Shown piece after piece: positions 33,111 to 42,284 of a DNA stretch of 64,000 nucleotides. The notes under the pieces are model-generated. The model saw only the letters and a program-made list of their open reading frames with translations. It did not search any database and was not told the DNA's origin. Position numbers and translations under genes: made by a program. Source of the stretch: Cochleicola gelatinilyticus. GTDB taxonomy: Bacteria > Bacteroidota > Bacteroidia > Flavobacteriales > Flavobacteriaceae. Each line of letters begins with the position of its first letter. Within the stretch, counting starts at the first letter, position 1. The stretch is taken from positions 744,001 to 808,000 of the forward strand of contig NZ_LRXL01000026.1 in the NCBI RefSeq assembly GCF_001637325.1, in the 5' to 3' direction.

Positions 33111-34571
33111 TTATCTTCTAATAATTCGTTGTACTTCTTTTCTCTCCAGCCCAACAATGAGTAACAAAAATACCAATAATAATAGAGTCCCAGCGATTAA
33201 ATTCCCTTCAAATACATAAAACGACAATAGGGAAAAACTAACTGCTATAAGTAGATAGCTTCCTATGCGTTTTAAATTATATGGAACTTTGTAATATTTT
33301 CTTCCGAAGAAATAGGATATTGTCATCATGGTACCATAAGCTGCTAGTGTTGCTATTGCTGAACCCATATAACTTAATATTGGGATGAGTACAAAATTTA
33401 AAACTAATGTAATGATTGCTCCAAAAACTGAAATATACGCGCCGTATCGAGTTCGATCTGTTACTTTATACCACACTGAGAGGTTGTGATAGATTCCGAG
33501 GCAAAGATTTGCTAATAAAATAATAGGGACAATTGAAAGAGCCACCCAGTATTCTGCCTCTGGAATAAGAATTTTTTTAAAGACGTCTATATAGACAACT
33601 ACGATTAGAAGAATACAACTCCCAAAAATTGTAAAGTATTTTGTGATGGTTGCATAAGTCTGTTTGGCATTGTTGTTCTCGGCATGATTAAAAAAGAAAG
33701 GTTCGATTCCTAACCGAAAAGCCGTGGCAAATAAAGTCATAAACACTCCCAATTTGTAACATGCCGCATAGACACCAACTTCGGCTTCTGCAATGTCGGC
33801 AGGTAAAAGATACTTTAGTAAAATCTTGTCGAATGCTTCGTTAATAGAAAATGCAATGCCTGCAATTAGTACGGGGAATGCATAGCGAAGCATTTGTTTC
33901 CAAATCGCATGGTCGAATTTAAATTGAATTTTAAAATAAACAGGCAGTACCATTACTAATGTACATGCGCTAGCAATAAGATTAGCAATAAAAATATAAG
34001 CTAATTTGTTTTCTTCGGAATAAAATGTATTCCAGAAACTTTCGGTCTCATTTGAAGCTAAACTGGGAAGAACCAAAAAGAAAAACAGGTTACACCCTAA
34101 ATTAATTACCACGTTTAAAATTTTTATAACGGCATACTGCATTGGGCGTTCGTTGGCACGATACCAGACAAAGGGAAGTACACACAAGGCGTCTAATGTG
34201 AGAATTATTAGTCCGTACGTTATGTATTCTGAATCAAATTCTAAGAAACTTGCAATCGATTCGCGTGTTGGTAGCACCAACACTAAAAAAAGTAGAGAAG
34301 AAACTGTAAGGGATGTGAGTGCTGTGGATTGAACAATTTTTTTACGAGAGGCTTCTTTATTTATAAACCGAAAAAAAGCAGTTTCCATCCCATAGGAAAG
34401 CACAACATTTCCAAGAATTAGAAAAGCCATAAGTGAGGCATAAATACCAAATTCCTCCTTGGCTAAATATTCAACATATAAAGGCACTAAAACAATCGCC
34501 AATGCCCTTGGTAGCACTGTCGCTAGTCCATAAATAAAAGTTTGTTGAAAGAGTTTTTTAAAAACACTCAA
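33111..34571 (-). CDS. polysaccharide flippase-like membrane protein (MOP superfamily)
   Basis: A 486-residue protein with about 12-14 membrane helices, of the Wzx-like polysaccharide transport family in the MATE/MOP fold. It starts with FKKLFQQTFIYGLATVLPR, typical for these flippases. It would flip undecaprenyl-linked oligosaccharide across the inner membrane. It heads the seven-gene operon that ends at the EnvC-like gene and lies apart from the main polysaccharide locus at 50-64 kb, so it may serve that locus or another glycan. Confidence 0.9.
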   Translation of the reverse strand: MSVFKKLFQQTFIYGLATVLPRALAIVLVPLYVEYLAKEEFGIYASLMAFLILGNVVLSYGMETAFFRFINKEASRKKIVQSTALTSLTVSSLLFLVLVLPTRESIASFLEFDSEYITYGLIILTLDALCVLPFVWYRANERPMQYAVIKILNVVINLGCNLFFFLVLPSLASNETESFWNTFYSEENKLAYIFIANLIASACTLVMVLPVYFKIQFKFDHAIWKQMLRYAFPVLIAGIAFSINEAFDKILLKYLLPADIAEAEVGVYAACYKLGVFMTLFATAFRLGIEPFFFNHAENNNAKQTYATITKYFTIFGSCILLIVVVYIDVFKKILIPEAEYWVALSIVPIILLANLCLGIYHNLSVWYKVTDRTRYGAYISVFGAIITLVLNFVLIPILSYMGSAIATLAAYGTMMTISYFFGRKYYKVPYNLKRIGSYLLIAVSFSLLSFYVFEGNLIAGTLLLLVFLLLIVGLERKEVQRIIRR

Positions 34572-34648
34572 GCCCTTGCAGATTTAGGACGTAAAAGTAT
34601 TGATTTATTTCTGTTTGAACTCTTCTAAGAGAAAAGACCTTAAAAAAC

Positions 34649-35239
34649 TTATTTCTGATCTATTTGTTCTTCAGATTCTTCAACGGGTGTTTTTTCTTGG
34701 TCATTCATATTCATTGATGGATACCCAATTCTACTAACGGTTTTAACAAAAGGTATTTTATAATACCTTGTTCTGCCAAAATACTCATAACTTATTACCG
34801 CTTCGGTATCTGTTAATTCGAAGGGAAATTGTGTTAGTGGAAGGGATTCAGGTTCTTCATCGGTTTCTGTTTGAAACGCTTCATTTGTATTTCCATCTTT
34901 AAAAAAAGCGACAAAATGATTTGATGATTCTAAAAACTGATTTCTGTATTCAGCTGGTTTCCGAAGGTTTGCAACTTGATCTTTAAAAAATAATTGTTGA
35001 AATGTAATATCGGCATCTCTTCTTTTAAACTTTTCAATGCTTACATATACATCATCTCCAACACTACCGTCTCTAATTCCAGAAGCCCATTGTTTATTGT
35101 ACACTTGACTAATTAAAAATGGCGGTCTTTTTTCTAATTTAAATGAATCCTTTGTTACTCCACAAGCTACAAAGCTTAATAAAAAAGTAGCAATAATGGT
35201 AAAGGATATTAATTTATTTAGCTTCTTCATATTCCCCAA
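34649..35239 (-). CDS. putative lipoprotein of unknown function
   Basis: A 196-residue protein with a hydrophobic N-terminus ending in the lipobox FVAC (Cys about residue 26). The start may be residue 1 or the Met at residue 4. The mature part is charged, with a Glu-rich C-terminal tail, and no known domain. It lies 77 bases upstream of the flippase gene, same direction, so it could be the first gene of that operon or stand alone. Confidence 0.7.
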   Translation of the reverse strand: MGNMKKLNKLISFTIIATFLLSFVACGVTKDSFKLEKRPPFLISQVYNKQWASGIRDGSVGDDVYVSIEKFKRRDADITFQQLFFKDQVANLRKPAEYRNQFLESSNHFVAFFKDGNTNEAFQTETDEEPESLPLTQFPFELTDTEAVISYEYFGRTRYYKIPFVKTVSRIGYPSMNMNDQEKTPVEESEEQIDQK

Positions 35240-35410
35240 TTTTGAAGATTAAAATATTCCTTTTTTGCTTATATAAAGATACGAAAACTAAAGATTCTAA
35301 AGCATTGAATATCTTTGAAATACGTAGGATATAGATTACTAAAAATCTAATTCATACCTTATATGTTTCCCTGCTTATCTCATACAAGAATATAAGCTTT
35401 TGCTATAAGT

Positions 35411-35950
35411 TTATAAGGCATAGTTTATTCCAAGAAATACTGCAATTCCATCTGCGGCTTTCTCATCGATAGTAATATTCTGTCCTTTAAAATAGGGGAG
35501 GGTTCCTTTTATATATAGTTTATCTGCCACTTTATAGTTCGCACCAAATCCAGCACTAAATACTGTTAAAGCGCTGTTTTCAATTTCCCTGCGCGTACGG
35601 TCTTCAAATCCGAAACCGTATCCAAGTTGTGCGAAAAGGTTAAATTTTTCGTTGTTTAAGAGATAGTACTGAATTGAAGGAATAAATCCGTACGAATGAA
35701 TCGTTAGTCCACTATCATTAGTAATTAAGGTGTTATTAGTGGTAAAAAAGCTTCCAGAAAAAGAAACCTCATTGGAAACAAAAAATTCCAGATTAATTTT
35801 TCCAATAATCCCAAAGTCGTCTTGATTATCGGAAGTCGTTGGAAAGGGAGAAACTAATAAAGAGGTCATAATATCCCCTTTTTCGTGTTGTCCCTGAGTA
35901 GTAATAGTAGTTGCAATAAAACAAAGAATTAGGACAATGGTCTTTTTCAT
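35411..35950 (-). CDS. small outer-membrane beta-barrel protein
   Basis: A 179-residue protein with signal peptide (1-20) and about eight alternating amphipathic strands, ending in GINYAL. It fits small OmpA/OmpW-like or porin-family barrels of Bacteroidota. Ligand or role is unknown. It lies between the lipoprotein gene (171 bases) and the terminator of the ATP synthase operon, and is probably monocistronic. Confidence 0.75.
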   Translation of the reverse strand: MKKTIVLILCFIATTITTQGQHEKGDIMTSLLVSPFPTTSDNQDDFGIIGKINLEFFVSNEVSFSGSFFTTNNTLITNDSGLTIHSYGFIPSIQYYLLNNEKFNLFAQLGYGFGFEDRTRREIENSALTVFSAGFGANYKVADKLYIKGTLPYFKGQNITIDEKAADGIAVFLGINYAL

Positions 35951-35996
35951 TTTAATATGGTTTAGTGGTTGAATTCACATAGCACCAAGTTTTATT

Positions 35997-36037
35997 CCAA
36001 AAAAAATCCCCTTCCGAAAAGTATCGAAAGGGGATTT
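35997..36037 (-). terminator. intrinsic terminator of the ATP synthase operon
   Basis: AAATCCCCTTCCG (36004-36016) pairs with CGAAAGGGGATTT (36025-36037) with one mismatch; eight A's at 35999-36006 give a T-run on the minus strand. It lies 18 bases after the atpG stop. Confidence 0.88.
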
Positions 36038-36055
36038 GTAGGTTGTAATTTACAG

Positions 36056-36925
36056 TTAACCTGCAAGAGCCTCAGCACCTCCAACAATTTCTAAGATCTC
36101 GTTGGTAATAGCAGCTTGACGCGCTTTGTTGTATTGTAGTTTTAAAGCATCTCTAAGCTCTGTCGCATTATCGGTTGCTTTATGCATTGCTGTCATACGT
36201 GCTCCGTGCTCACTTGCCACAGAATCTCTAAGGGCTTTAAACAATTGTGTTTTTAAACTCTTCGGAATTAATTCTTCAACAATTTCTGCTTTTGAAGGTT
36301 CGAAAATGTAATCTACATTAGCTGTTGAATCCGTTTCAATTACTTCTGGAGGAAGAATAGGAAGAAACTGCTCTCTCATCACTAATTGAGTAGCTGCATT
36401 TTTAAAGTTGTTATAGACTAATATGATTTTGTCGTAGGTTCCTTCAGAAAACAGCTTCATCAAACTTTCAGCTATTTCAGCAGTTGCATCATAAGAAAGA
36501 TCATCAAAAATTGCGATGTTGTGATCGATTACCTTTCCGTTTTTCTTCAGAATATCGTTTCCTTTTATACCAATGGTCACAAAATCAACCTGTTTTCCAA
36601 CATACGTCTCATTTGCAAGCACATGTGCAGCTTTAATAATATTACTATTGAAAGCTCCAGCTAATCCACGATTAGAGGTGATTGCCACGACCAACACATT
36701 TTTTACCTCACGTTGATCTGAATATTTACTTCCGCTGTCAGCATCAAGGGTTGCGCTTAGGTTTTGCAACAATTCCGATAGTTTTTCAGAATACGGTCGC
36801 ATTGCGGTAATTGCATCCTGAGCTTTTTTCAATTTTGCAGCCGATACCATTTTCATGGCACTAGTAATCTGCATCGTTGAACTTACCGATGAAATTCTGT
36901 TACGTATTTCTTTTAAGTTTGCCAT
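36056..36925 (-). CDS. atpG: ATP synthase F1 gamma subunit
   Basis: The central rotor shaft of F1. The 289-residue protein has the expected N-terminal helix (NLKEIRNRISSV and TSAMKMVSAAKLKKA) and the C-terminal helix (RMTAMHKATDNATELRDAL and QAAITNEILEIVGGAEAL). It is the last gene of the operon in this window; the beta and epsilon genes (atpD, atpC) do not follow, and a terminator does. In Bacteroidota those two commonly form a separate locus. Confidence 0.97.
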   Translation of the reverse strand: MANLKEIRNRISSVSSTMQITSAMKMVSAAKLKKAQDAITAMRPYSEKLSELLQNLSATLDADSGSKYSDQREVKNVLVVAITSNRGLAGAFNSNIIKAAHVLANETYVGKQVDFVTIGIKGNDILKKNGKVIDHNIAIFDDLSYDATAEIAESLMKLFSEGTYDKIILVYNNFKNAATQLVMREQFLPILPPEVIETDSTANVDYIFEPSKAEIVEELIPKSLKTQLFKALRDSVASEHGARMTAMHKATDNATELRDALKLQYNKARQAAITNEILEIVGGAEALAG

Positions 36926-36990
36926 TTTTCTTGGTTTCGGTATTCCACATTGTTTGCGGAATTGTATTAATTAAACCTCAAACTACAATA

Positions 36991-37020
36991 GTGAATACTC
37001 TGCATATACAAAGTATTCAC
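36991..37020. repeat. hairpin between atpA and atpG
   Basis: GTGAATACT (36991-36999) and AGTATTCAC (37012-37020) form a perfect 9-bp stem with a 12-base loop, 8 bases after the atpA stop. In the operon direction no T-run follows, so a processing or stability element fits better than a terminator. On the plus strand seven T's follow, which would end antisense transcription. Confidence 0.7.
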
Positions 37021-37028
37021 TTTTTTTA

Positions 37029-38609
37029 TTACTTCTTATATTTCGCTGAAAGCTCTGATGCTACAGTTACTAACACATCTGTTACTTCGTCGGTTAATTT
37101 ACCTGCTTTTAAAGTATCTAATGCGGTTCTGTGTTTCGCATTTAGCATTTCAAGATAATCTCTTTCGAATTCTTTTACTTTTTCAACTGGTACGTCACGT
37201 AACAAGTTCTTTGAACCTGCATAGATGATCGCAATTTGATCTTCGACCGTATACGGGTCGTTCTGTGCTTGTTTAAGGATTTCTACGTTACGCTGTCCTT
37301 TTGATATTACATTCATCGTAGCCGCATCAAGATCGGAACCAAATTTAGCGAATGCTTCCAATTCACGGAATTGTGCTTGGTCTAATTTTAATGTACCTGC
37401 TACTTTCTTCATCGATTTAATCTGAGCGTTACCACCCACACGTGATACCGAGATACCTACGTTAATTGCAGGACGAACCCCTGCGTTAAATAAATCAGAT
37501 TCTAAGAATATTTGTCCGTCTGTAATAGAAATTACATTGGTTGGGATGTATGCAGAAACATCTCCCGCTTGTGTTTCAATAATTGGAAGTGCTGTTAAAG
37601 ACCCTCCACCTTTTACCATCGGTTTTAATACGTCTGGTAAATCATTCATTTCTTTTGCGATGGCATCATCATTAATCACTTTTGCCGCACGTTCTAATAA
37701 ACGAGAGTGTAAGAAGAATACATCTCCAGGATATGCTTCACGTCCTGGTGGGCGACGTAATAAAAGAGATACCTCACGATAAGCAACCGCTTGTTTAGAT
37801 AAATCATCGTAAATAATTAGAGCAGGACGACCTGTATCTCTAAAATATTCACCAATTGCAGCACCAGCAAAAGGAGCATATACCTGCATTGGTGCAGGAT
37901 CTGATGCGTTTGCAGCTACAATAGTGGTGTAAGCAAGAGCTCCAGCTTCCTCTAACACTTTAGAAATAAGTGCTACGGTAGAAGCTTTTTGACCAATTGC
38001 TACATAAATACAATATACAGGTTCACCTGCATCGTAAAATTCTTTTTGGTTTATAATGGTATCGATACATACCGTAGACTTTCCTGTCTGACGGTCACCA
38101 ATAACCAATTCACGTTGTCCTCTTCCTACGGGAATCATCGCATCGATGGATTTAATTCCAGTTTGAAGTGGCTCTGTTACTGGCTGACGATAAATTACAC
38201 CAGGTGCTTTACGTTCTAATGGCATTTCGTAAGTTTCGCCTTCAATAGGACCTTTTCCGTCGATAGGCTGCCCTAAGGTATCTACCACACGACCAACAAT
38301 TCCTTCACCTACTTTTAAAGATGCAATTCGTTGCGTTCTTTTAACGGTAGATCCTTCGTTGATGTTTTGTGAAGATCCAAGCAATACAACTCCAACGTTA
38401 TCTTCTTCGAGATTAAGTACGATTCCCTCAAGACCTCCATCGAATTCAACTAATTCTCCATATTGTACATTGGACAATCCGTATACACGGGCAATACCAT
38501 CACCCACAGTTAGTACCGTTCCTACCTCGTCTAAAGAAGCTGTTGCTTCAAAACCTGTAAGTTGCTCTTTTAAGATCGCTGAAACTTCAGCTGGTTTAAC
38601 TTCTGCCAT
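37029..38609 (-). CDS. atpA: ATP synthase F1 alpha subunit
   Basis: The non-catalytic nucleotide-binding chain of F1. With the ATG at 38609 it has 526 residues and the normal N-terminus ([17 protein letters not shown]); an in-frame extension to 38687 would run into atpH and is not credible. Walker [10 protein letters not shown], the VISITDGQ motif, and the alpha-type [15 protein letters not shown] segment are present. The start lies one base after the atpH stop. Confidence 0.97.
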   Translation of the reverse strand: MAEVKPAEVSAILKEQLTGFEATASLDEVGTVLTVGDGIARVYGLSNVQYGELVEFDGGLEGIVLNLEEDNVGVVLLGSSQNINEGSTVKRTQRIASLKVGEGIVGRVVDTLGQPIDGKGPIEGETYEMPLERKAPGVIYRQPVTEPLQTGIKSIDAMIPVGRGQRELVIGDRQTGKSTVCIDTIINQKEFYDAGEPVYCIYVAIGQKASTVALISKVLEEAGALAYTTIVAANASDPAPMQVYAPFAGAAIGEYFRDTGRPALIIYDDLSKQAVAYREVSLLLRRPPGREAYPGDVFFLHSRLLERAAKVINDDAIAKEMNDLPDVLKPMVKGGGSLTALPIIETQAGDVSAYIPTNVISITDGQIFLESDLFNAGVRPAINVGISVSRVGGNAQIKSMKKVAGTLKLDQAQFRELEAFAKFGSDLDAATMNVISKGQRNVEILKQAQNDPYTVEDQIAIIYAGSKNLLRDVPVEKVKEFERDYLEMLNAKHRTALDTLKAGKLTDEVTDVLVTVASELSAKYKK

Positions 38610-38610
38610 T

Positions 38611-39150
38611 TTATAATGATTTAGTAAATTCTCTTTTAATATTATCGAGTTTATTAGCGATACTCGCATCATATTGCAAATCGCCAACTCTTAATACGAA
38701 CCCTCCAATAATAGATTCGTCGATTGTATTGTTTAATGTTACATTGTCGCTTCCTGTGAGTTCTTTCACTTTAGCTAACACTTTTGCTTCCAACTCTGAA
38801 GACAAAGCAACCGCAGTAGTGACTTCTGCAACCTTTACACCCTTTTCATCGTTGTAAAGATCTATATAGCTTTTGGCTACATTGCCAAGCAAAGATGTTC
38901 TTTTGTTTAGCACTAAAAGCTTAATAAGATTGTGTGTAGCCGCAGACTGACCTTTAAATATGGTAAGCAATGCATTTTTCTTATCATCGGGCTTTATCAC
39001 TGGACTGTTTAAAACAACACGAAGTTCTTTACTTCCTTCGATTGTTTGGTAAACAGATTGCATGTCTCCGAAGAGCACATTTCCTACTTGAGCTTCGTTC
39101 GCTTGTTGTAAGATCGCTTTTGCATATCGTATCGCTGCTCTGCTACTCAT
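38611..39150 (-). CDS. atpH: ATP synthase F1 delta subunit
   Basis: The peripheral-stalk protein that joins F1 to the b subunits. The 179-residue protein opens with [14 protein letters not shown] (the typical AxRYAxAL motif) and ends with [17 protein letters not shown], both family hallmarks. It lies 5 bases after atpF and one base before atpA, in the usual F-H-A order. Confidence 0.95.
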   Translation of the reverse strand: MSSRAAIRYAKAILQQANEAQVGNVLFGDMQSVYQTIEGSKELRVVLNSPVIKPDDKKNALLTIFKGQSAATHNLIKLLVLNKRTSLLGNVAKSYIDLYNDEKGVKVAEVTTAVALSSELEAKVLAKVKELTGSDNVTLNNTIDESIIGGFVLRVGDLQYDASIANKLDNIKREFTKSL

Positions 39151-39155
39151 AGGAA

Positions 39156-39656
39156 TTAATTTAATTTGGCATCATTCAACATAGAATCTACCAACTGTAA
39201 TTGTTTCGTTTTATCTGAAAGCTCTCCTTTAACCACTTTCTCAGCGATTTCTACCGAAAGTTCAGCAACGGTATTTTTAAGCTCTGCTACGGCTGCCTTC
39301 TTTTCACTCTGAATGGCCGCTTGCGCATTTGTAATCATTTTATCTGCTTCAGATTTAGCTTCATCTTTTGCTTCAGCAATCATTTTAGCTTTGATCTCAC
39401 GAGCCTCTTTCATCATTGCTTCTCGCTCTAAACGAGCTTCTTGCAATAATTTTTCATTACTAGCCTGCAAATTAGCCATCTCAAGCTTCGCCTTTTCAGC
39501 AGCATCAAGAGCCCCCTTAATTCCTTCTTCTCTACTTTCAATAGCATTTAAAATAGGTTTCCATGCAAATTTTCTTAGTAAGATTACTAACAAAACAAAC
39601 ATTAATAATTGCCAGAAAAAGAGTCCGAATGAAAATTCGTTTATTAATTTTTCCAT
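39156..39656 (-). CDS. atpF: ATP synthase Fo b subunit
   Basis: The peripheral stalk. The 166-residue protein has one N-terminal membrane helix (about 9-28), the KFAWKPILNAIESRE segment typical of bacterial b chains, and a long Ala/Glu/Lys-rich coiled coil. It follows atpE after 102 bases that contain a perfect 13-bp hairpin. Confidence 0.96.
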   Translation of the reverse strand: MEKLINEFSFGLFFWQLLMFVLLVILLRKFAWKPILNAIESREEGIKGALDAAEKAKLEMANLQASNEKLLQEARLEREAMMKEAREIKAKMIAEAKDEAKSEADKMITNAQAAIQSEKKAAVAELKNTVAELSVEIAEKVVKGELSDKTKQLQLVDSMLNDAKLN

Positions 39657-39719
39657 AGTATTTTTCCGCTATAAGGGAATATATTAGGTTAATTTTTATC
39701 TAAGACATGTTTAATTAAA

Positions 39720-39750
39720 CAATAGCTACAACCAACCGTTGTAGCTATTG
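39720..39750. repeat. perfect 13-bp hairpin between atpE and atpF
   Basis: CAATAGCTACAAC (39720-39732) and GTTGTAGCTATTG (39738-39750) are exact inverse complements with a 5-base loop, 8 bases after the atpE stop. In the operon direction a mixed TTTAATTAAA stretch follows, not a pure T-run. It could act as a 3' stabiliser of atpE mRNA, an RNase processing site or a leaky terminator that sets subunit ratios. Confidence 0.85.
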
Positions 39751-39758
39751 TCTATTTC

Positions 39759-39950
39759 TTAACCTGCAAATAATGCAGCAAATCCAATACCTTCAATAAG
39801 TGCTGCTGCAATAAGCATAGCTGTTTGAATTTTTCCTGAAGCTTCTGGTTGACGTGCAATAGCGTCCATCGCTGAACCACCAATTTTACCAATACCTAAT
39901 CCGGCACCGATTACAATTAAACCTGCTCCTACAATAGTTGGAATAGTCAT
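39759..39950 (-). CDS. atpE: ATP synthase Fo c subunit
   Basis: The proton-carrying rotor ring protein, 63 residues from the ATG at 39950. A longer in-frame start at 39974 adds eight residues and seems less likely because the normal c chain begins just before the first helix. Two membrane helices flank the polar loop with ARQPE. The ion-binding glutamate is in ALIEGIGF. The sodium-type signature (Gln in helix 1 and Ser/Thr after the Glu) is absent, so proton coupling is inferred. Confidence 0.95.
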   Translation of the reverse strand: MTIPTIVGAGLIVIGAGLGIGKIGGSAMDAIARQPEASGKIQTAMLIAAALIEGIGFAALFAG

Positions 39951-39980
39951 AAATATATATATTAAATTAAACATTCAAAA

Positions 39981-41066
39981 TTAGTGGTCCTCATGGTGTT
40001 CTTCAACAGCAGAACCAAAATATAAAGCAGATAACATTGTAAAGATATATGCTTGTAAAGCGGCTACTAAAAGTTCTAACAAAGACAAGGCAAATGCCAA
40101 GAAAAATGATAATGAACTTCCTAACCAGTTTTTAAATATAAACATCAAACCGATGATACTCATTAATACAATGTGTCCAGCTGTAATGTTTGCATACAAA
40201 CGAATCATTAATGAGAATGGTTTAATAAGTGTTCCTAATAATTCGATTGGTGCTAAAACAATTCGCATTAATGGCGGTACACCAGGCATCCAAAAAATAT
40301 GGGCCCAATAATTTTTATTGGCGGTAAATGTTGTAATTAAAAAGGTAATAAGTGCCAATGCAAGAGTAACAGCAATATTGTTTGTTACATTAATCCCCAT
40401 TGGAGTAAGACCTAATAAGTTAATAATCCAAATAAAGAAAAATACTGTTAAAAGATACGGCATGTATTTTTTGTATTTCTTAACTCCAATATTTGGAATC
40501 GCAATATCGTCTCTTATATATTGTACAATTGGCTCTAATCCACGACCAATTCCTGTTGGTATTGCTCCTTTTTTGTAAGATCTCGCCATACGATTAAACA
40601 CTAATAATATAAGTAGCGAAACAACAAAAATGGTGAACACATTTTTTGTGATTGAAAAATCTAAATGAACACGCCCTTCAGGATGGTTATCCGCATCCAT
40701 TTTTAAAGTACCTGCTGCATCTGTTTTATAAATTTTTCCATGGTAAGAACGGTAAAAGTTTCCTCCTACCTCAGCGACACCTTCATCATGCTTTAATCTT
40801 GAAGAAGAAAATACCTTAAGACCATCGTCCCAAATAATTACTGGCAAAGGAAATCCTACATACTCATGATTTCCTTCGTCGTTCGTATACGAATACAAAC
40901 CAAAATCGTATGAGTCTAATAAGTGATGTGAAATATACTCCTTAATTTCACTTTTGACATCTGTGGCTCCCTTTTCTTCTGAATACTGAACCTCTACAGC
41001 TCCCATCTGAAATGAAAACAGCAAAACGAATAACGTCAATAATCTACCTAAAATATTTTTTCGCAT
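39981..41066 (-). CDS. atpB: ATP synthase Fo a subunit with periplasmic extension
   Basis: The stator half-channel for protons. The chain has 361 residues against about 270 in E. coli. Residues 1-23 form a signal-like segment, about 24-130 are soluble and charged, and the membrane a-subunit core begins about residue 138. The essential arginine is in SLMIRLYANITAGH. The N-terminal extension with a signal sequence is a feature of Bacteroidota a subunits; its job is unclear. It is followed by atpE after 30 bases. Confidence 0.94.
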   Translation of the reverse strand: MRKNILGRLLTLFVLLFSFQMGAVEVQYSEEKGATDVKSEIKEYISHHLLDSYDFGLYSYTNDEGNHEYVGFPLPVIIWDDGLKVFSSSRLKHDEGVAEVGGNFYRSYHGKIYKTDAAGTLKMDADNHPEGRVHLDFSITKNVFTIFVVSLLILLVFNRMARSYKKGAIPTGIGRGLEPIVQYIRDDIAIPNIGVKKYKKYMPYLLTVFFFIWIINLLGLTPMGINVTNNIAVTLALALITFLITTFTANKNYWAHIFWMPGVPPLMRIVLAPIELLGTLIKPFSLMIRLYANITAGHIVLMSIIGLMFIFKNWLGSSLSFFLAFALSLLELLVAALQAYIFTMLSALYFGSAVEEHHEDH

Positions 41067-41169
41067 TTTTGAACAAATTATGAGTGTTCCTAAAATCGGT
41101 GCAAAAATACAGTTTATCTTAATAAAGAAAAAAGAAAAAAAAGTGTTTTTTTAACCAATCGCTTTTCAA

Positions 41170-41559
41170 TTAAAAGGTCTGATTATTAAGCTGCTTAGAA
41201 AGATAAATTACCTCTAAGGTTAAACACACTACATAAGGGACGAAAAAGCTAGTAAATTCCGCTGTTTCCATAATTCCATCACTCTTATAAGCGGGGTAAA
41301 ATAACAAGAAAAAAACAAGGAACTTTAAGCCACTTCCCGCCATAAAAATAAACCCTGAATAAGAAGATTTTTTTAATAACGACCGTTCTATGAAGATTAA
41401 AATGATCATTGCCATGGCAAAATTAACGCTATAACTAAGAATAATTTTATGATGGAATAAATCTAAATTTAATAAATATAGAATCCCGATATGGATTCCG
41501 AAGCAAATCAACAAAACAACCAATAAAAAAACTAAGAACGTAATACTCCTTCTACTCAT
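41170..41559 (-). CDS. small four-helix membrane protein of the ATP synthase operon
   Basis: A 129-residue protein with four predicted membrane helices and little else. The position between atpZ (7 bases) and atpB fits the DUF6168-like protein seen in flavobacterial atp operons. By position and size it could be a functional stand-in for AtpI, which helps c-ring assembly, but sequence similarity cannot be judged here. Confidence 0.75.
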   Translation of the reverse strand: MSRRSITFLVFLLVVLLICFGIHIGILYLLNLDLFHHKIILSYSVNFAMAMIILIFIERSLLKKSSYSGFIFMAGSGLKFLVFFLLFYPAYKSDGIMETAEFTSFFVPYVVCLTLEVIYLSKQLNNQTF

Positions 41560-41566
41560 AAATAAC

Positions 41567-41782
41567 TTAGGAGTTTAACTTATTGGTTTGTTTTATCACC
41601 AAATAGAGAGAAATACTAATCCCAACAAAAGTTCCCAAAATAAGAAAAAGCTTTCCACCTGAGTTGTATTCGGTGTCTAACCAAAGCCCAAGTTTTACAA
41701 AAACAAAAATAATTACCCCCATCTCAATTCCAATGGCCGAAAGTATGGCCCATCGTTTAACACTATTGTCTTTTTTAGACAT
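41567..41782 (-). CDS. atpZ: AtpZ/AtpI-family protein
   Basis: A 71-residue protein with two membrane helices (about 11-32 and 43-63) joined by a short loop containing LDTEYNSGG, typical of the AtpZ/AtpI family found in front of ATP synthase genes. Members have been linked to magnesium or calcium handling and assembly of the c-ring. Spacing of 9 bases to the bactofilin gene and 7 to the next gene indicates one transcript. Confidence 0.85.
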   Translation of the reverse strand: MSKKDNSVKRWAILSAIGIEMGVIIFVFVKLGLWLDTEYNSGGKLFLILGTFVGISISLYLVIKQTNKLNS

Positions 41783-41791
41783 GGTTCCGTT

Positions 41792-42256
41792 TTAATTAGA
41801 TGGTTGGGGAGTCGTTTGCTTTACACGTTGCTGACGATCGTATACATTCCCTTTATTGGTTTCTTTTTTAAAAGTTTGTTGATCGTTGCCCTTTTTATTT
41901 GCGCCTTTCATAGCACAAGATGCATTAAAAGTTGCACCAGGTTCCACAGCAAGTTTTCCTACAACTACATCTCCCTCTATATTGGCTGTAGCGCGTAAGG
42001 TAAGCGTACCAGAAACATTTAAATTTCCTACAAAAGTTCCTTCAATATCAGCATTTTCGCACGTTAAGGTACCGTCTATAATTCCGCTTTTCCCTAGAAC
42101 TACTTTAGATGGAGTACTTACGTTTCCTTCAATTGTACCATCGATTCTAAAAAATCCTTTCGAAGTAATATCTCCTTTTAACGTAGTTCCTTCATTGATT
42201 CTATTTTGCCCGGTTCCCGGCTCTTGGGATGTTTTTTCTTTCTTTTCTGAAAACAT
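41792..42256 (-). CDS. bactofilin (polymer-forming cytoskeletal protein)
   Basis: A 154-residue protein with a central bactofilin beta-helix (about 22-120): repeats such as GTTLKGDITSKGFFRIDGTIEGNV and VSGTLTLRATANIEG, flanked by disordered tails. Bactofilins polymerise without nucleotide and organise cell-wall enzymes or envelope complexes. It lies between sprE (28 bases) and atpZ (9 bases), which places a cytoskeletal protein between a gliding gene and the ATP synthase genes. Confidence 0.92.
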   Translation of the reverse strand: MFSEKKEKTSQEPGTGQNRINEGTTLKGDITSKGFFRIDGTIEGNVSTPSKVVLGKSGIIDGTLTCENADIEGTFVGNLNVSGTLTLRATANIEGDVVVGKLAVEPGATFNASCAMKGANKKGNDQQTFKKETNKGNVYDRQQRVKQTTPQPSN

Positions 42257-42284
42257 AACGGCTAATTTATAAGGTTAACATCTA

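Noticed and set aside
38610-38687. Longer N-terminus for AtpA
   Set aside because: It would overlap the end of atpH; the ATG at 38609 gives the normal AtpA start.
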